NCBI RefSeq assembly: GCF_900101625.1
Contig: NZ_FMYZ01000001.1
Location: forward strand, 215,919-279,918
From: Cupriavidus sp. YR651
GTDB taxonomy: Bacteria > Pseudomonadota > Gammaproteobacteria > Burkholderiales > Burkholderiaceae
Direction: 5' to 3'
Length of the DNA: 64,000 nucleotides
Shown: piece by piece, positions 32,923 through 44,441 of the stretch
Position numbering within the stretch: the stretch's first letter is position 1
How the letters are laid out: each line of letters starts with the position of its first letter
Made by a program: the position numbers and the translations under genes
The notes under the pieces: generated by a model
The model's input: the letters and a program-made list of their open reading frames with translations, nothing else
The model's database searches: none
Told to the model about the DNA's origin: nothing

Positions 32923-33541
32923 GATGGGCGGTTGGCGGTGCTTCCGGTTCGGGTTCGGGCATCACCTCGGTGCCCGGGCCGTAGCCGGGCGGCGGCGTGA
33001 TGACCGGCTCGCGCCGGTATTCGGAGAATGGCGTCTGGCGTGCCTGGCTGGCGCCGCCGGGTTCGTTTTCGGGGGGGTACACATCGGCCGGACGGACGTC
33101 CCGTCCCGCCTTTCGTTCCGCTTCGCGTTCGGCCTGCAGCTCGCGTTCGCGCAGACGCACCTTCTTGGCGGCCGGCAGTTGCACGACGGCGAAGACGATC
33201 AGCACTGCTGCCAGTGTCAGCAGCCAGATCTTGCCGGCGCCCTGCACGGGCATGTCCAGGAACATCGTCCAGGCGGCGATCAGCACGGCACTGGCCAGGT
33301 TCACCTTGCCTGCGGTCCGCGCCACGGTCACGGTCAATTGCCCGTTGACGGTGGCCTGGAACAGCAACCAGGAAAAACCAATCATCGCCACGCCCAGCAG
33401 TTGGCCGAACAGGGCCGGCTGGGGCTGCGGCAATTGCAGCGCGGCGTACAGCGTGGTGAACGGCGACATCAGCAGCAGGATGCCGAGCAGCAAGTCGAGC
33501 AAGGCGTCGAAAAACAACACGGCTCGCAACAGTACTTTCAT
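32897..33541 (-). CDS. Small inner-membrane protein between guaB and guaA
   Basis: 214 residues from ATG 33541 ([20 protein letters not shown]). Four hydrophobic segments occupy residues about 5 to 130, followed by a charged segment ([20 protein letters not shown]) and a proline-rich tail. No named family is recognised. Its end overlaps the guaA start by 26 bp, which suggests coupling, but no role in purine synthesis is known. The location between guaB and guaA is conserved in related genera as far as I recall. Confidence 0.75.
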   Translation of the reverse strand: MKVLLRAVLFFDALLDLLLGILLLMSPFTTLYAALQLPQPQPALFGQLLGVAMIGFSWLLFQATVNGQLTVTVARTAGKVNLASAVLIAAWTMFLDMPVQGAGKIWLLTLAAVLIVFAVVQLPAAKKVRLRERELQAEREAERKAGRDVRPADVYPPENEPGGASQARQTPFSEYRREPVITPPPGYGPGTEVMPEPEPEAPPTAHHARQNPHS

Positions 33542-33634
33542 GGGCGCTCCTCTTGCGGCGCGGCCGCGCGACCCCGTCAACCTCGACGGAGCCAGCGCGG
33601 CCGTGTTGCCCTTCCCGGGCGGGCCATATCGGGA

Positions 33635-35125
<1,491 letters not shown>

Positions 35126-35213
35126 TTATACAGTAATGCAGGATTTGCTGATGCGTTCTTGCAAGGCCTTTGCTATTCTCGGCCTCCCTTTCAGACAACC
35201 ATATCGGGAGACC

Positions 35214-36173
35214 ATGGGAATCGGCGTGTTGTGTGGCCTTCTGGCGGGAGCGTTCTGGGGCATGGTGTTCATCGCACCGAAGCTGCTGCCGGTGTTTTCG
35301 CCATGGGAACTGGCCATCGGCCGATACCTGGCCTACGGGCTGGTGGCCCTCCTCGCCGCCCTGCCCCTGCTGGCGCGCATCGCCCGCAAGCTCACTCGCG
35401 CGGACTGCGTGGCGCTGCTGCGGCAAGCCTTTACCGGCAACCTGCTGTACTACGTGCTGCTGGCGTTTGGCGTTCAACTCGCTGGCGTGGGCCCCACGTC
35501 GCTGATCATTGGCATCCTGCCGATCTCGGTCACCATCATGGGTCGGCGCGACCACGGCGCCGTGCCGCTGACCCGCCTGATCTGGCCGCTGCTGGTGGTC
35601 GCCACCGGCATCGCCTGCATCAATATCGATCTGTTTGGCGGCGGCGCCGGCGCGCATGGCGCTGCCGTGGGTGCCGTGGTTCGACCAGTCTGGCAAAAGA
35701 TTGCAGGCGTGGCCTGCGCGGCGGGGGCACTGGTCTGCTGGACGCTCTACGCCGTGGACAACGCCCGCTACCTGCAGCGCAACCCGCACTACAGCGGCAA
35801 CGAATGGTCGGCGCTGTATGGGCTGTCGACAGGACTGGTGTCCGTGGTGCTCGCGGCCATCGGCTGGCTGGTGCTCGGAGATGCCCTGACCGCACCGGGC
35901 AGCGGCCGCGACTGGCAGTGGTTCTGGATGGTCAATGCCGCAGTGGCACTCGGGGCGTCGCTAATTGGCAACAACCTCTGGAACATCGCCAGCCGGCGGC
36001 TGCCCCTGACGCTTTCCGGCCAGATGATCGTATTTGAGACGCTGTTCGCGCTGGCATATGGGTTTGTGTTCGATCACCGCTGGCCGCGCCCTCTGGAAAT
36101 GGCCGCCATCGTGTTGCTGATGATCGGCGTGGCATGGTCCGTGCGCTTGCATGCCACGGACAAGTCTCAGTAG
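35214..36173 (+). CDS. DMT-family (EamA-like) membrane transporter
   Basis: 319 residues from ATG 35214, chosen because it begins directly in the first membrane helix (MGIGVLCGLLAGAFWGMVFI). About ten hydrophobic segments in two EamA-like halves can be seen; the second half has LPLTLSGQMIVFETLFALAY. The substrate is unknown. It is divergent from guaB with a short spacer. A longer frame reaching into guaB exists but its first codons lack membrane character. Confidence 0.85.
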   Translation: MGIGVLCGLLAGAFWGMVFIAPKLLPVFSPWELAIGRYLAYGLVALLAALPLLARIARKLTRADCVALLRQAFTGNLLYYVLLAFGVQLAGVGPTSLIIGILPISVTIMGRRDHGAVPLTRLIWPLLVVATGIACINIDLFGGGAGAHGAAVGAVVRPVWQKIAGVACAAGALVCWTLYAVDNARYLQRNPHYSGNEWSALYGLSTGLVSVVLAAIGWLVLGDALTAPGSGRDWQWFWMVNAAVALGASLIGNNLWNIASRRLPLTLSGQMIVFETLFALAYGFVFDHRWPRPLEMAAIVLLMIGVAWSVRLHATDKSQ

Positions 36174-36263
36174 ACTACCGGGCAATGACGCGGGGGTCAC
36201 ATCGTTGTCAACCCCACCGCGGTCTGATAGCACCATCGCCCAACCCGTCCAGACGCCTTCGCC

Positions 36264-36830
36264 ATGAACCGATCGTCCGCGCTGTACCTGCTTGTCGCCG
36301 CCGCTGTTGCCGTCCCCGGCACGGCCTTCTCACAATGGCAATGGAAGGACAGCACGGGACGCATGGTGTACAGCGATGTGCCGCCACCGCCATCCGTACC
36401 GGACCGCGCCGTTATCATGGCGCCCGGCCGGGCTCCCGGGGCTTATCGCCCGGTGGAAGCGGATGCCGCCGCCAAGGGCGACAGCATCAAGGCCGAAGGC
36501 CAGCCCGACGCCAGGCCGGAGGCACCTCGTGCGCGCCCGGCATCCGCCCGGGTAAAAGACAAGACGGATGCCCCGGCCGATCCCGATCAGGCATTCCGCG
36601 AACGCCGCGAAGCCCGACTCAAGGCCGACCTGGAAGCCGCCACCAAGGAACGCGAACAACTGGCACGGCAGACGCGGTGCCAGGAATTGAGCAACTACGC
36701 GACAGGCCTGCGCGAAGGCATGCGCGTGTCAAAAGCTGGCGCCGATGGCGCCGCCCATCGCCTGAGCGGCGAGGAGCGCGAGGCCGAACTTGCAAAGATG
36801 AACGACTCGATCTCGCAGCACTGCAGCTGA
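36264..36830 (+). CDS. DUF4124-domain secreted protein
   Basis: 188 residues. A Sec signal peptide (MNRSSALYLLVAAAVAVPGTAFS) is followed by the DUF4124 motif QWQWKDSTGRMVYSDVPPPP. The rest is charged and probably coiled (AFRERREARLKADLEAATKE), ending with paired cysteines around RCQELSNY and SQHCS. The family is common in Burkholderiales; function unknown, probably periplasmic. Confidence 0.85.
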   Translation: MNRSSALYLLVAAAVAVPGTAFSQWQWKDSTGRMVYSDVPPPPSVPDRAVIMAPGRAPGAYRPVEADAAAKGDSIKAEGQPDARPEAPRARPASARVKDKTDAPADPDQAFRERREARLKADLEAATKEREQLARQTRCQELSNYATGLREGMRVSKAGADGAAHRLSGEEREAELAKMNDSISQHCS

Positions 36831-36863
36831 AAGCCCGCAGTTGACTGCAGCGCCCGGGGGCCG

Positions 36864-37223
36864 TCAGCCCTCCTGGCCACCCCCGCCGCGCAGCCACTTC
36901 AGCCCCTCGCGCGTTCCCGTCTGGCGGGTCTTCTGCACCCGCTTGCGGCGAGCCTGCTTCGGATCGGCTGTCAGCACCCGGTAAACCTCGACCCGATCGC
37001 CGGTGCGCACCACCGTGTCAGGAGTCTTGAGCTTGCCGTAGATCCCCACGCGAAGCGTGGACGGATCGACCTCGGGATAAGCCTCGACCAGCCCGCTGGC
37101 ATTGATCGCCCCGATAACGGTCGTACCCGCCGCCACCTCGATATCCTTCAGGAACACGCCGTCCGGACGGGCATAACAGACCGACACGCGCACGACTCCT
37201 GCCACTTCAGTCTTTGTTGCCAT
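36864..37223 (-). CDS. rnfH: RnfH-family ubiquitin-like protein
   Basis: 119 residues from ATG 37223 (MATKTEVAGVVRVSVCYARP). The beta-grasp fold pattern continues KDIEVAAGTTVIGAINASGL and VGIYGKLKTPDTVVRTGDRV, ending in VYRVLTADPKQARRKRVQK. It overlaps the 3' end of ratA by 17 bp, the conserved ratA-rnfH arrangement near smpB. Function remains unclear despite the name. Confidence 0.88.
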   Translation of the reverse strand: MATKTEVAGVVRVSVCYARPDGVFLKDIEVAAGTTVIGAINASGLVEAYPEVDPSTLRVGIYGKLKTPDTVVRTGDRVEVYRVLTADPKQARRKRVQKTRQTGTREGLKWLRGGGGQEG

Positions 37224-37647
37224 AAACCACCTCGGCACGCTTGACGAAGGAGTCGACGAAGGTATTCGCGATCATGCTGAATACCGGACCGATGATTTTC
37301 TCGAGAATGAAGCTGGAAAACTCGTAGTGCAGGTGGAATTCGATCTTGCAAGCGTCGGCACGCAGCGGCGTAAAGCGCCAGGACCCATTGAATGTCTTGA
37401 AAGGACCATCGGCGAACGTCATATCGATGCGAGTCGGACGCTCCTGGACGTTGCGCGTGTGGAAATACTGCTTGATGCCGTTGAAGTGGATATGGAGCTT
37501 GGCGTCGAGAAGCGTTTCGGTCTGCTCGAAGACTTCCACGCCGCCGCACCACGGCAGGAACTTGGGATAGTCCTCCACGCGGGTAACCAGGTCGTACATC
37601 TGCTCGGCCGAGTAGCCGAGCAGGACGGATTTATGGACGTCTGCCAT
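37207..37647 (-). CDS. ratA: RatA/COQ10-like START-fold protein
   Basis: 146 residues of the polyketide cyclase/START (SRPBCC) family: MADVHKSVLLGYSAEQMYDL, VEDYPKFLPWCGGVEV, FNGSWRFTPL and IGPVFSMIANTFVDSFVKRA. The E. coli relative was described as a toxin that blocks 70S assembly, while the mitochondrial relative COQ10 binds ubiquinone; the latter role may be the ancestral one. It faces smpB, a conserved neighbourhood. Confidence 0.88.
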   Translation of the reverse strand: MADVHKSVLLGYSAEQMYDLVTRVEDYPKFLPWCGGVEVFEQTETLLDAKLHIHFNGIKQYFHTRNVQERPTRIDMTFADGPFKTFNGSWRFTPLRADACKIEFHLHYEFSSFILEKIIGPVFSMIANTFVDSFVKRAEVVYGNKD

Positions 37648-37823
37648 GTATTCGGATTGCGGGGCGCGGCCGGGGCTGGGCCGGGGCCGGATTGGTTTGC
37701 TAGAATCCCGATTTTAGCCGACAGGCGCGCGCACGGCACCCCCGGCGCACATTTCCGCGCCGGCCAATCGCTTTTCACGCCTGCCGCGCCGCGGCAGTCT
37801 CGCTTAGGAACCCACCCCACCGC

Positions 37824-38276
37824 ATGACCATCGCTGACAACAAGAAGGCCTTTTTCGACTACTTCATCGAAGAGCGATTTGAAGCCGGGATCGTGCTGGA
37901 AGGCTGGGAAGTCAAGGCTATCCGCGCCGGGCGCGTGCAAATCAAGGAAGGCTATGTCGTCGTGCGCGACGCGGAGATGTACCTGATCGGCGCTCACATC
38001 AGCCCGCTGCAAAGCGCCTCGACGCACATCAAGCCGGACCCGGTACGGACCCGCAAGCTGCTGCTGAAGGCTGACGAGATCAAGAAACTGATCGGCAAGG
38101 TGGAGCAGCGCGGCTATACCCTGGTACCGCTCAACCTGCATTACACGCGCGGCCGCGTCAAATGCGAGATCGGACTCGGCAAGGGCAAGAAGCAGTTCGA
38201 CAAGCGCGAAACCGAGAAAAATCGCGACTGGCAGCGCGAAAAGGCGCGCCTGATGAAGAGCGACAACAAGGAATAA
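37824..38276 (+). CDS. smpB: SsrA-binding protein SmpB
   Basis: 150 residues, full length. It binds tmRNA and delivers it to stalled ribosomes for trans-translation. Visible motifs are [59 protein letters not shown] and the basic tail [19 protein letters not shown]. The tmRNA gene itself is not in this window. A strong terminator follows. Confidence 0.97.
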   Translation: MTIADNKKAFFDYFIEERFEAGIVLEGWEVKAIRAGRVQIKEGYVVVRDAEMYLIGAHISPLQSASTHIKPDPVRTRKLLLKADEIKKLIGKVEQRGYTLVPLNLHYTRGRVKCEIGLGKGKKQFDKRETEKNRDWQREKARLMKSDNKE

Positions 38277-38280
38277 AAAA

Positions 38281-38303
38281 ACGGAGGCTTCGGCCTCCGT
38301 TTT
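38281..38303. terminator. Terminator between smpB and the SPFH gene
   Basis: ACGGAGGC-TTCG-GCCTCCGT (38281-38300) with A run before and TTT after. Symmetrical, so it can serve both the plus-strand smpB and the convergent minus-strand SPFH gene. Confidence 0.9.
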
Positions 38304-38327
38304 CGTTCGAAGGGGCGGATATTGCCG

Positions 38328-39263
38328 TCAGGCGGCCTTCTGCCCTTTTACGATCTGGAGCGCGGACGCAATCATCGAACTCATCTCCCCGAGATTGCCC
38401 GGCACGATCAGCGTATTGCCCTGCTTGGCCAGATTGCCAAACGCCGCCACATACTCCTCGGCCACCTTCAGGTTGACGGCCTCGGAGCCGCCCTCCCCCC
38501 GAATGGCGTGGCCGATCTTCGCAATCGCCTGCGCATTGGCTTCCGCCACGGCGAGGATCGCCGAAGCTTCCCCCTGGGCCTTGTTGATGGCCGCCTGTCT
38601 TTCGCCTTCCGATTTCTGGATCGCCGCCTCGCGCGCACCCGACGCAAGATTGATCTGCTCCTGACGCTTGCCTTCCGACGCCGCAATCAGCGCGCGCTTT
38701 TCACGTTCGGCGGTGATCTGCGCCTGCATGGCGTGCAGGATCTCCTTGGGCGGCGTCAGGTCCTTGATTTCATAGCGCAACACCTTCACGCCCCAGTTGG
38801 CCGCCGCCTCATCGAGCGCATTGACCACGCTGTGGTTGATGAACTCACGCTCCTCGAAGGTCTTGTCCAGCTCGAGCTTGCCGATCACAGACCGCAGCGT
38901 GGTCTGCGACAACTGCGTGATGGCCACCACGAAATTGCTCGACCCGTAGGACGCCTTCATCGGGTCCGTCACCTGGAAGTACAGCACGCCGTCCACCTGC
39001 AATTGCGTGTTGTCCTTGGTGATGCAGACCTGGCTCGGCACGTCCAGCGGAATCTCCTTGAGGATGTGCTTGTAGGCGACCCGATCGACGAACGGCACCA
39101 CGATCGACAGACCCGGCGTCAGCGTTGCGTGATAGCGCCCGAGCCGCTCAAGCACCCATGCATGCTGCTGCGGGACGATCTTGATGCCCTTGGCGATCAG
39201 TACGATGGCGCCGATGAGCAGGATTAGCGGAAACAAGCCAAGCTGGTACGCAAGCATGTACAA
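38328..39263 (-). CDS. SPFH/stomatin-like membrane protein (QmcA-like)
   Basis: 311 residues. One N-terminal membrane helix (YQLGLFPLILLIGAIVLIAK) precedes the band 7/SPFH domain (VPQQHAWVLERLGRYHATLT, then VLYFQVTDPMKASYG and VVNALDEAAANWGVKVLRYE) and an alanine/glutamate-rich coiled coil (KRALIAASEGKRQEQINLAS). It is paired with an NfeD gene downstream, the usual partner; together they are thought to organise membrane microdomains or quality control. ATG 39257 (MLAYQ) is an alternative start. Confidence 0.9.
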   Translation of the reverse strand: MYMLAYQLGLFPLILLIGAIVLIAKGIKIVPQQHAWVLERLGRYHATLTPGLSIVVPFVDRVAYKHILKEIPLDVPSQVCITKDNTQLQVDGVLYFQVTDPMKASYGSSNFVVAITQLSQTTLRSVIGKLELDKTFEEREFINHSVVNALDEAAANWGVKVLRYEIKDLTPPKEILHAMQAQITAEREKRALIAASEGKRQEQINLASGAREAAIQKSEGERQAAINKAQGEASAILAVAEANAQAIAKIGHAIRGEGGSEAVNLKVAEEYVAAFGNLAKQGNTLIVPGNLGEMSSMIASALQIVKGQKAA

Positions 39264-39327
39264 CTCCCCTCAAGAAGGAAACGGCAAACGACAAGAATGT
39301 TGGAAACGCTGGCAGAGGATGCCCGGC

Positions 39328-39753
39328 TCAGCGCGGCGAGACGATCAGCGTGGCGCCACGGATCTCGACGATGCGGAATCGCCCTGGCACTGGCTCGCTG
39401 CCGGAGACCAGTTCCACGGTCCAATCGGCCCCACGATATGGCACGCGGGCGCGCCGGTAGCTGTCCCAGCCCGGCACTTCCAGCTCCTGGCCAATATCGA
39501 GATTGACGTCGGGATTGGTCGACGCCTCGCTCCGGCGCAGCTTGCCGAAACGCGTCCGGCGCAGCCCGACGATGCATGCGATGGCCACCAGCGCCGCGGT
39601 CACGGTCTGGATGGGCACCACGGCCCCCATTAGTGCCGCAACGCCGCCCGCGACCACGCCGACTGCGATCATCAGCAGATAGAAAGTCCCCGTCGCCATC
39701 TCCGCGATCACCAGCACGACCGCGGCGGCAAACCAAAGGTAGTACGACGCCAT
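39328..39753 (-). CDS. NfeD-family membrane protein
   Basis: 141 residues from ATG 39753 (MASYYLWFAAAVVLVIAEMA). Three membrane segments lie in residues 1 to about 65, followed by a small OB-like NfeD domain (DIGQELEVPGWDSYRRARVP, then RGADWTVELVSGSE and RFRIVEIRGATLIVSPR). It is upstream of the SPFH gene in the same direction, with which it should form a complex. Short form, without the protease domain of long NfeD proteins. Confidence 0.88.
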   Translation of the reverse strand: MASYYLWFAAAVVLVIAEMATGTFYLLMIAVGVVAGGVAALMGAVVPIQTVTAALVAIACIVGLRRTRFGKLRRSEASTNPDVNLDIGQELEVPGWDSYRRARVPYRGADWTVELVSGSEPVPGRFRIVEIRGATLIVSPR

Positions 39754-39791
39754 CCCGCTCCTTTCGTCCAGAAACAAGACATCCGGCCAAT

Positions 39792-39829
39792 AAAAAACCC
39801 CCGCGACACGCTTAAGGCGTCTGCGGGGG
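39792..39829 (-). terminator. Rho-independent terminator after ppsA
   Basis: On the minus strand CCCCCGC (39829-39823) pairs with GCGGGGG (39804-39798), followed by six T. It lies about 100 bases after the ppsA stop. Confidence 0.85.
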
Positions 39830-39935
39830 CAGATGGAACACCTGCCGCAGGGCCGGTGCCGCGCGGCGCACCGACCAGGTCGGGCGCCGCCTTGGGATGA
39901 AGCTATTGTGACGCGAAATGCCTTGGGAAGCCAGA

Positions 39936-42320
39936 TCAGGAAGCCAGCTGTTGCCAGGTTTCCACCACGGAGTCCGGATTCAGCGAAATCGACTTGATGC
40001 CTTCCTTGGCCAGCCAGGCGGCGAAGTCCGGATGGTCCGAGGGGCCCTGGCCGCAGATGCCGACGTACTTGTCCAGGCGCAGCGCCGTGGAAATGGCGCG
40101 TTGCAGCATGAAGCGGACGGCAGGGTCGCGCTCGTCGAAGTCCCGGGCCAGCAGTTCCATGCCGGAATCGCGATCCAGACCCAGCGTGAGCTGCGTCAGG
40201 TCGTTCGAGCCGATCGAGAAACCATCGAAATACTGCAGGAACTCCTCGGCCAGGATGGCGTTGGACGGCACTTCGCACATCATGATGATGCGCAGGCCGT
40301 TCTCGCCACGCTTCAGGCCGTGCTTGGCCAGCAGCTCGATGACCTTTGCCGCCTGACCCAGCGTCCGCACGAACGGCACCATGATCTCGACATTGGTCAG
40401 GCCCATTTCGTCGCGCACGCGCTTCATGGCCTTGCATTCCATCTCGAACGCTTCGGCGAAGTCGTCGGCGATATAGCGCGAGGCGCCGCGGAAGCCCAGC
40501 ATCGGGTTTTCCTCGTCCGGCTCATAGCGCGAGCCGCCGATCAGCTTCTTGTACTCGTTCGACTTGAAGTCCGACAGACGCACGATCACGGGCTTCGGAT
40601 AGAACGCCGCGCCGATCGTCGCGATGCCTTCGGCCAGCTTGTCCACGTAGAACGCGCGCGGGCTGGCATGGCCACGGGCCACCGATTCGACGGCCTTCTT
40701 CAGGTCCCCATCGACCTGCGGATAGTCGAGGATCGCCTTCGGGTGGACGCCGATGTTGTTGTTGATGATGAACTCGAGGCGGGCCAGGCCCACGCCGTGA
40801 TTCGGGATCTGCGCGAAGTCGAACGCAAGCTGCGGATTGCCCACGTTCATCATGATCTTGGTCTCGATCTCCGGCATTTCGCCGCGCTGGACCTCGGTCA
40901 CTTCGGTCTCGAGCAGACCGTCATAGATGCGGCCTTCGTCGCCCTCGGCGCACGACACCGTCACCAGCGTGCCGTCCTTGAGCAAATCGGTCGCATCGCC
41001 GCAACCCACCACGGCCGGCACGCCCAGTTCACGGGCGATGATGGCTGCGTGGCAGGTACGGCCACCCCGGTTGGTCACGATGGCAGCGGCGCGCTTCATC
41101 ACCGGCTCCCAGTTCGGGTCGGTCATGTCGGCCACCAGCACGTCGCCGGGCTGCACGCGTTCCATCTCGGATGGATCGTTGATGACGCGCACCGGGCCGG
41201 TACCGATCTTCTGGCCGATGGCACGGCCACTGGTCAGCACCGGAGCGGTGCCCTTCAACTTGAAGCGCAGCTCGGCCTTGCCGGCGGCCTGGCTCTTCAC
41301 CGTTTCCGGACGTGCCTGGAGGATGTAGATCTTGCCGTCCTTGCCGTCCTTGCCCCACTCGATGTCCATCGGACGGGCATAGTGCTTCTCGATGATCATG
41401 GCGTACTTCGCCAGCTCGGAGACATCGTCGTCCGTGATCGAGTAACGGTTGCGCAGTTCGGGCGGCACGTCCACGGTCTTCACGCGGCCGGCTTCGCCCG
41501 GGCCCGTGAATTCCATCTTGATCAGCTTCGAGCCGATCGAGCGGCGGATGATCGGGTACTTGCCAGCCTGCAGCGTCGGCTTGAAGACGTAGAACTCGTC
41601 GGGGTTCACCGCGCCCTGCACCACCGTCTCGCCCAGGCCGTAGCTGGAGGTGATGAAGACCACGTCCGGGAAACCCGATTCCGTATCGATGGTGAACATC
41701 ACGCCCGATGCGGCCAGGTCCGAACGGACCATGCGCTGCACGCCGGCGGACAGCGCCACCACGTCGTGCGCAAAGCCCTTGTGGACGCGGTAGGAAATGG
41801 CGCGGTCGTTGTACAGCGAGGCAAACACGTGCTTGATCTTGTCGAGCACGTCGTCGATGCCGCTGACGTTGAGGTAGGACTCCTGCTGGCCTGCGAACGA
41901 AGCGTCGGGCAAGTCTTCCGCGGTGGCGGACGAACGCACGGCGAACGAGGCCTCGGCGCCTTCGCGTGCGGACACGCGGGCGTAGTGGTCACGGATCTCC
42001 TGCTCCAGGCGCGGCTGGAACGGGGCGGCGGCCACCCAGCCGCGGATCTCGGCGCCGGCTTCCGCCAGGGCCTTCACGTCGTCGACGTCAAGCGTCTTCA
42101 GGCGTTCGGAAATGCGGGCGGTCAGGTTGTTGTGCTGCAGGAAGTCGCGGAACGCCAGCGAGGTCGTGGCGAAACCACCGGGAACGCGGACGCCGGCCTC
42201 TGCCAGCTGGGAGATCATCTCCCCCAGCGAAGAGTTCTTGCCGCCGACGATTTCCACGTCATGCATGCGCAACTGCTCGAACGGCAGCACATAGGCGCCG
42301 TTATCTGCCTGGTTGGTCAT
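39936..42320 (-). CDS. ppsA: Phosphoenolpyruvate synthase
   Basis: 794 residues from ATG 42320 ([20 protein letters not shown]). It converts pyruvate and ATP to PEP, AMP and phosphate for gluconeogenesis. The ATP-grasp domain holds [20 protein letters not shown] and [20 protein letters not shown]. The phosphohistidine domain has [19 protein letters not shown]. The PEP/pyruvate-binding TIM barrel has [17 protein letters not shown] and the catalytic cysteine in [15 protein letters not shown]. Divergent from its regulator ppsR, with a mirrored regulatory spacer. Confidence 0.97.
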   Translation of the reverse strand: MTNQADNGAYVLPFEQLRMHDVEIVGGKNSSLGEMISQLAEAGVRVPGGFATTSLAFRDFLQHNNLTARISERLKTLDVDDVKALAEAGAEIRGWVAAAPFQPRLEQEIRDHYARVSAREGAEASFAVRSSATAEDLPDASFAGQQESYLNVSGIDDVLDKIKHVFASLYNDRAISYRVHKGFAHDVVALSAGVQRMVRSDLAASGVMFTIDTESGFPDVVFITSSYGLGETVVQGAVNPDEFYVFKPTLQAGKYPIIRRSIGSKLIKMEFTGPGEAGRVKTVDVPPELRNRYSITDDDVSELAKYAMIIEKHYARPMDIEWGKDGKDGKIYILQARPETVKSQAAGKAELRFKLKGTAPVLTSGRAIGQKIGTGPVRVINDPSEMERVQPGDVLVADMTDPNWEPVMKRAAAIVTNRGGRTCHAAIIARELGVPAVVGCGDATDLLKDGTLVTVSCAEGDEGRIYDGLLETEVTEVQRGEMPEIETKIMMNVGNPQLAFDFAQIPNHGVGLARLEFIINNNIGVHPKAILDYPQVDGDLKKAVESVARGHASPRAFYVDKLAEGIATIGAAFYPKPVIVRLSDFKSNEYKKLIGGSRYEPDEENPMLGFRGASRYIADDFAEAFEMECKAMKRVRDEMGLTNVEIMVPFVRTLGQAAKVIELLAKHGLKRGENGLRIIMMCEVPSNAILAEEFLQYFDGFSIGSNDLTQLTLGLDRDSGMELLARDFDERDPAVRFMLQRAISTALRLDKYVGICGQGPSDHPDFAAWLAKEGIKSISLNPDSVVETWQQLAS

Positions 42321-42395
42321 AAAAGCCTCAAAACAAAGTAAGAAATCTTTTGCACCGACCGGTATGTTGTTGGCGTTCTGTTCCCGGTGGATCGC

Positions 42396-42510
42396 TTGGC
42401 TAAGCATTCCCTGAGTTTGCCGTCGGAAGGGTCCTATGCTGCGGCGCACATTGTCAACAATCCCACCGCAGATCGTTGCCCCGTCGACGTCGGCTGAATT
42501 GCTTAGCCAA
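42396..42510. promoter_or_regulatory. Symmetrical regulatory region between ppsA and ppsR
   Basis: TTGGCTAAGCA (42396-42406) and its exact reverse complement TGCTTAGCCAA (42500-42510) flank the 12-bp palindrome ATTGTCAACAAT (42450-42461), which lies within 3 bp of the midpoint. Relative to each gene the arm reads TGCTTAGCCAA about 70 to 76 bases before the start codon. On the ppsR side TTGCTT-17 bp-TATTCT could be a promoter overlapping the arm. Confidence 0.5.
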
Positions 42511-42580
42511 AAGATCGCCGCTATTCTACCGTGCCGCACCGCACTTCCGCGCAGAGGCGGCTTCAAATAATTGATCAGAC

Positions 42581-43507
42581 ATGTCCCTCCCCGAAGCGCC
42601 TGATGCGTCGCAACCGGCGCATGCGCCCGGCACGACAACCGTCCCGGCCACTCAGACTCCGGCAGCCACCCCTGCCAGCGCCGATCGCCCTGCCGTACGT
42701 ACGGTTTTTATCGTTTCCGATGGCACCGGCATCACGGCGGAAACGTTCAGCCATTCGATCCTGGCGCAATTCGAAATGCGTTTTCGGAAGGTTCGGATGC
42801 CGTTCGTCGATACGCCGGAAAAGGCACATGTCGCCGTGGGCAAGATCAATGAGGCGTTCTACAACGAGGGCGCGCCACCCATCGTATTCACCACGCTGGT
42901 CAACGCCGAATCGAACAAGGCCATGCGGCGGGCGAAGGGGATGATCCTGGACATGTTCCAGACCTTCATCGAACCGCTGGAAAAGGAACTGGGCCTCAAG
43001 TCCACGCATGCCATCGGCCGCTTCCACCAGAACGCGGACACGGAGGCCTACAAGAACCGGATCGAGGCCATCAACTTCTCGCTGGCCCACGACGACGGCC
43101 AGTCGCACAAGAACCTGGAAGAAGCTGACGTGATCCTGGTGGGCGTGTCGCGCAGCGGCAAGACCCCGACCAGCCTCTACCTGGCCATGCAGTATGGACT
43201 GAAGGCCGCCAATTACCCGCTGATCCCGGATGATTTCGAGCGCGGGCGGCTACCGTCGGCGCTCTATGCGTTCAAACCGAAGATTTTTGGCTTGTCGATC
43301 GATCCGCACCGCCTGACCGAGATCCGCAACGAGCGGCGCCCGGGCAGCAAATATGCGGCACTGGAGAACTGCCGCTACGAGGTCAATGAAGCGGAGGCGA
43401 TGATGCGCCGCGAAGGCATCAAGTGGCTGTCTTCGACGCACAAGTCCATCGAAGAGATCGCGACGACCATCCTGCAGGAGATCAAGGTCGACCGCGACAA
43501 CTACTAG
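42581..43507 (+). CDS. ppsR: PEP synthase regulatory protein (bifunctional kinase/pyrophosphorylase, DUF299)
   Basis: 308 residues. It inactivates PEP synthase by ADP-dependent phosphorylation and reactivates it by Pi-dependent dephosphorylation. The N-terminal about 35 residues are proline/alanine/threonine-rich and probably disordered. The family core starts [20 protein letters not shown] and includes the P-loop [32 protein letters not shown] and [15 protein letters not shown]. Divergent from its target ppsA, as usual. Confidence 0.95.
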   Translation: MSLPEAPDASQPAHAPGTTTVPATQTPAATPASADRPAVRTVFIVSDGTGITAETFSHSILAQFEMRFRKVRMPFVDTPEKAHVAVGKINEAFYNEGAPPIVFTTLVNAESNKAMRRAKGMILDMFQTFIEPLEKELGLKSTHAIGRFHQNADTEAYKNRIEAINFSLAHDDGQSHKNLEEADVILVGVSRSGKTPTSLYLAMQYGLKAANYPLIPDDFERGRLPSALYAFKPKIFGLSIDPHRLTEIRNERRPGSKYAALENCRYEVNEAEAMMRREGIKWLSSTHKSIEEIATTILQEIKVDRDNY

Positions 43508-43652
43508 CATTTTGAGAATCGTCCCGTGGCCCGGTGGTGGCTACGGGCGCAGCATTGTGTGGTCAAGACTTGCCGCAGGACCGATGACCGCAATGACCGC
43601 ACGCCACCAGATTTGCCACGGATCGGGCGGCACGACGACCGCCCCGGCGGCG

Positions 43653-44432
43653 CTACGCGCGCCGCTGGCGAATCGCTTCAAACAGGCACACGGCCGTCGC
43701 CGCCGCCACGTTCAGCGATTCCAGCCCGCCAGGCTGCGGGATGCCCACGGTGCGCGATACACGCGCCATCCATGCCTCGCTGACGCCAGCACCTTCGTTG
43801 CCGACCACCCATCCGACAGGCTCGCGCAGATCGGTGTCGAACACAGCGGCATCCGCGTGGGATGACGTCGCCAGCAACGGCACCGCCAGACGGCTCTCCA
43901 GCATCTCCAGCGAACAATGCTCGACGATATTGAGATGGAAGTTCGCGCCCATGCCGGCGCGCAGCGTCTTGACCGACCATGCGAACGCACAGCCAGTTGT
44001 CAGGAACGCGTGCGGAATCCCGGCTGCGGCGGCACTACGCAGGATCGAGCCCACGTTGCCGGCATCCTGAACGCCATCGAGGATGACGCAATCGGTGTCG
44101 ATCTTCGACGGCAGGTGGCCCGCCGGCGTGTCAACCACCAGCATCAGGTCGACGCCATTCACCACACTGCTGATCTGCGTGAACAGCGCGTCGGCCAGCA
44201 CGACCACCCTGTCGGGATCGACCTGGTCCAGCAGCGAACGTACCTCGGCATGGTCGTAGTGCCGTTCACCCACCACGCAACTGGCAGGCTGCCCCAGCGC
44301 GGCAATGTACGCCTGCGCCAGGTGAACCCCATCGAGCACGGATTGCCCCGCCTTGCGGCGTTGATGCGTGGAGCCCGTCAGGGCCTTCAGGTGCTTGAAC
44401 AGCGCGTTGTCGCGCGAGGTGACGTGCTTCAA
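43653..44432 (-). CDS. TrmH/SpoU-family RNA 2'-O-methyltransferase
   Basis: 259 residues. An N-terminal RNA-binding substrate domain (about 1 to 95) precedes the SPOUT knot: CVILDGVQDAGNVGSILRSA (motif 1), GWVVGNEGAGVSEAW (motif 2) and GIPQPGGLESLNVAAATAVC (motif 3, the SAM-binding loop). The Asn of motif 1 and the NEG and LN motifs are intact. Lies 9 bp after rnhB at the end of the lpx operon. The modified RNA is probably rRNA; exact target not clear from sequence. Confidence 0.9.
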   Translation of the reverse strand: MKHVTSRDNALFKHLKALTGSTHQRRKAGQSVLDGVHLAQAYIAALGQPASCVVGERHYDHAEVRSLLDQVDPDRVVVLADALFTQISSVVNGVDLMLVVDTPAGHLPSKIDTDCVILDGVQDAGNVGSILRSAAAAGIPHAFLTTGCAFAWSVKTLRAGMGANFHLNIVEHCSLEMLESRLAVPLLATSSHADAAVFDTDLREPVGWVVGNEGAGVSEAWMARVSRTVGIPQPGGLESLNVAAATAVCLFEAIRQRRA

Positions 44433-44441
44433 GGAAGTGTC

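Noticed and set aside
39918..42341. Plus-strand open frame of about 800 codons
   Set aside because: Antisense to ppsA, with biased composition and no family match.
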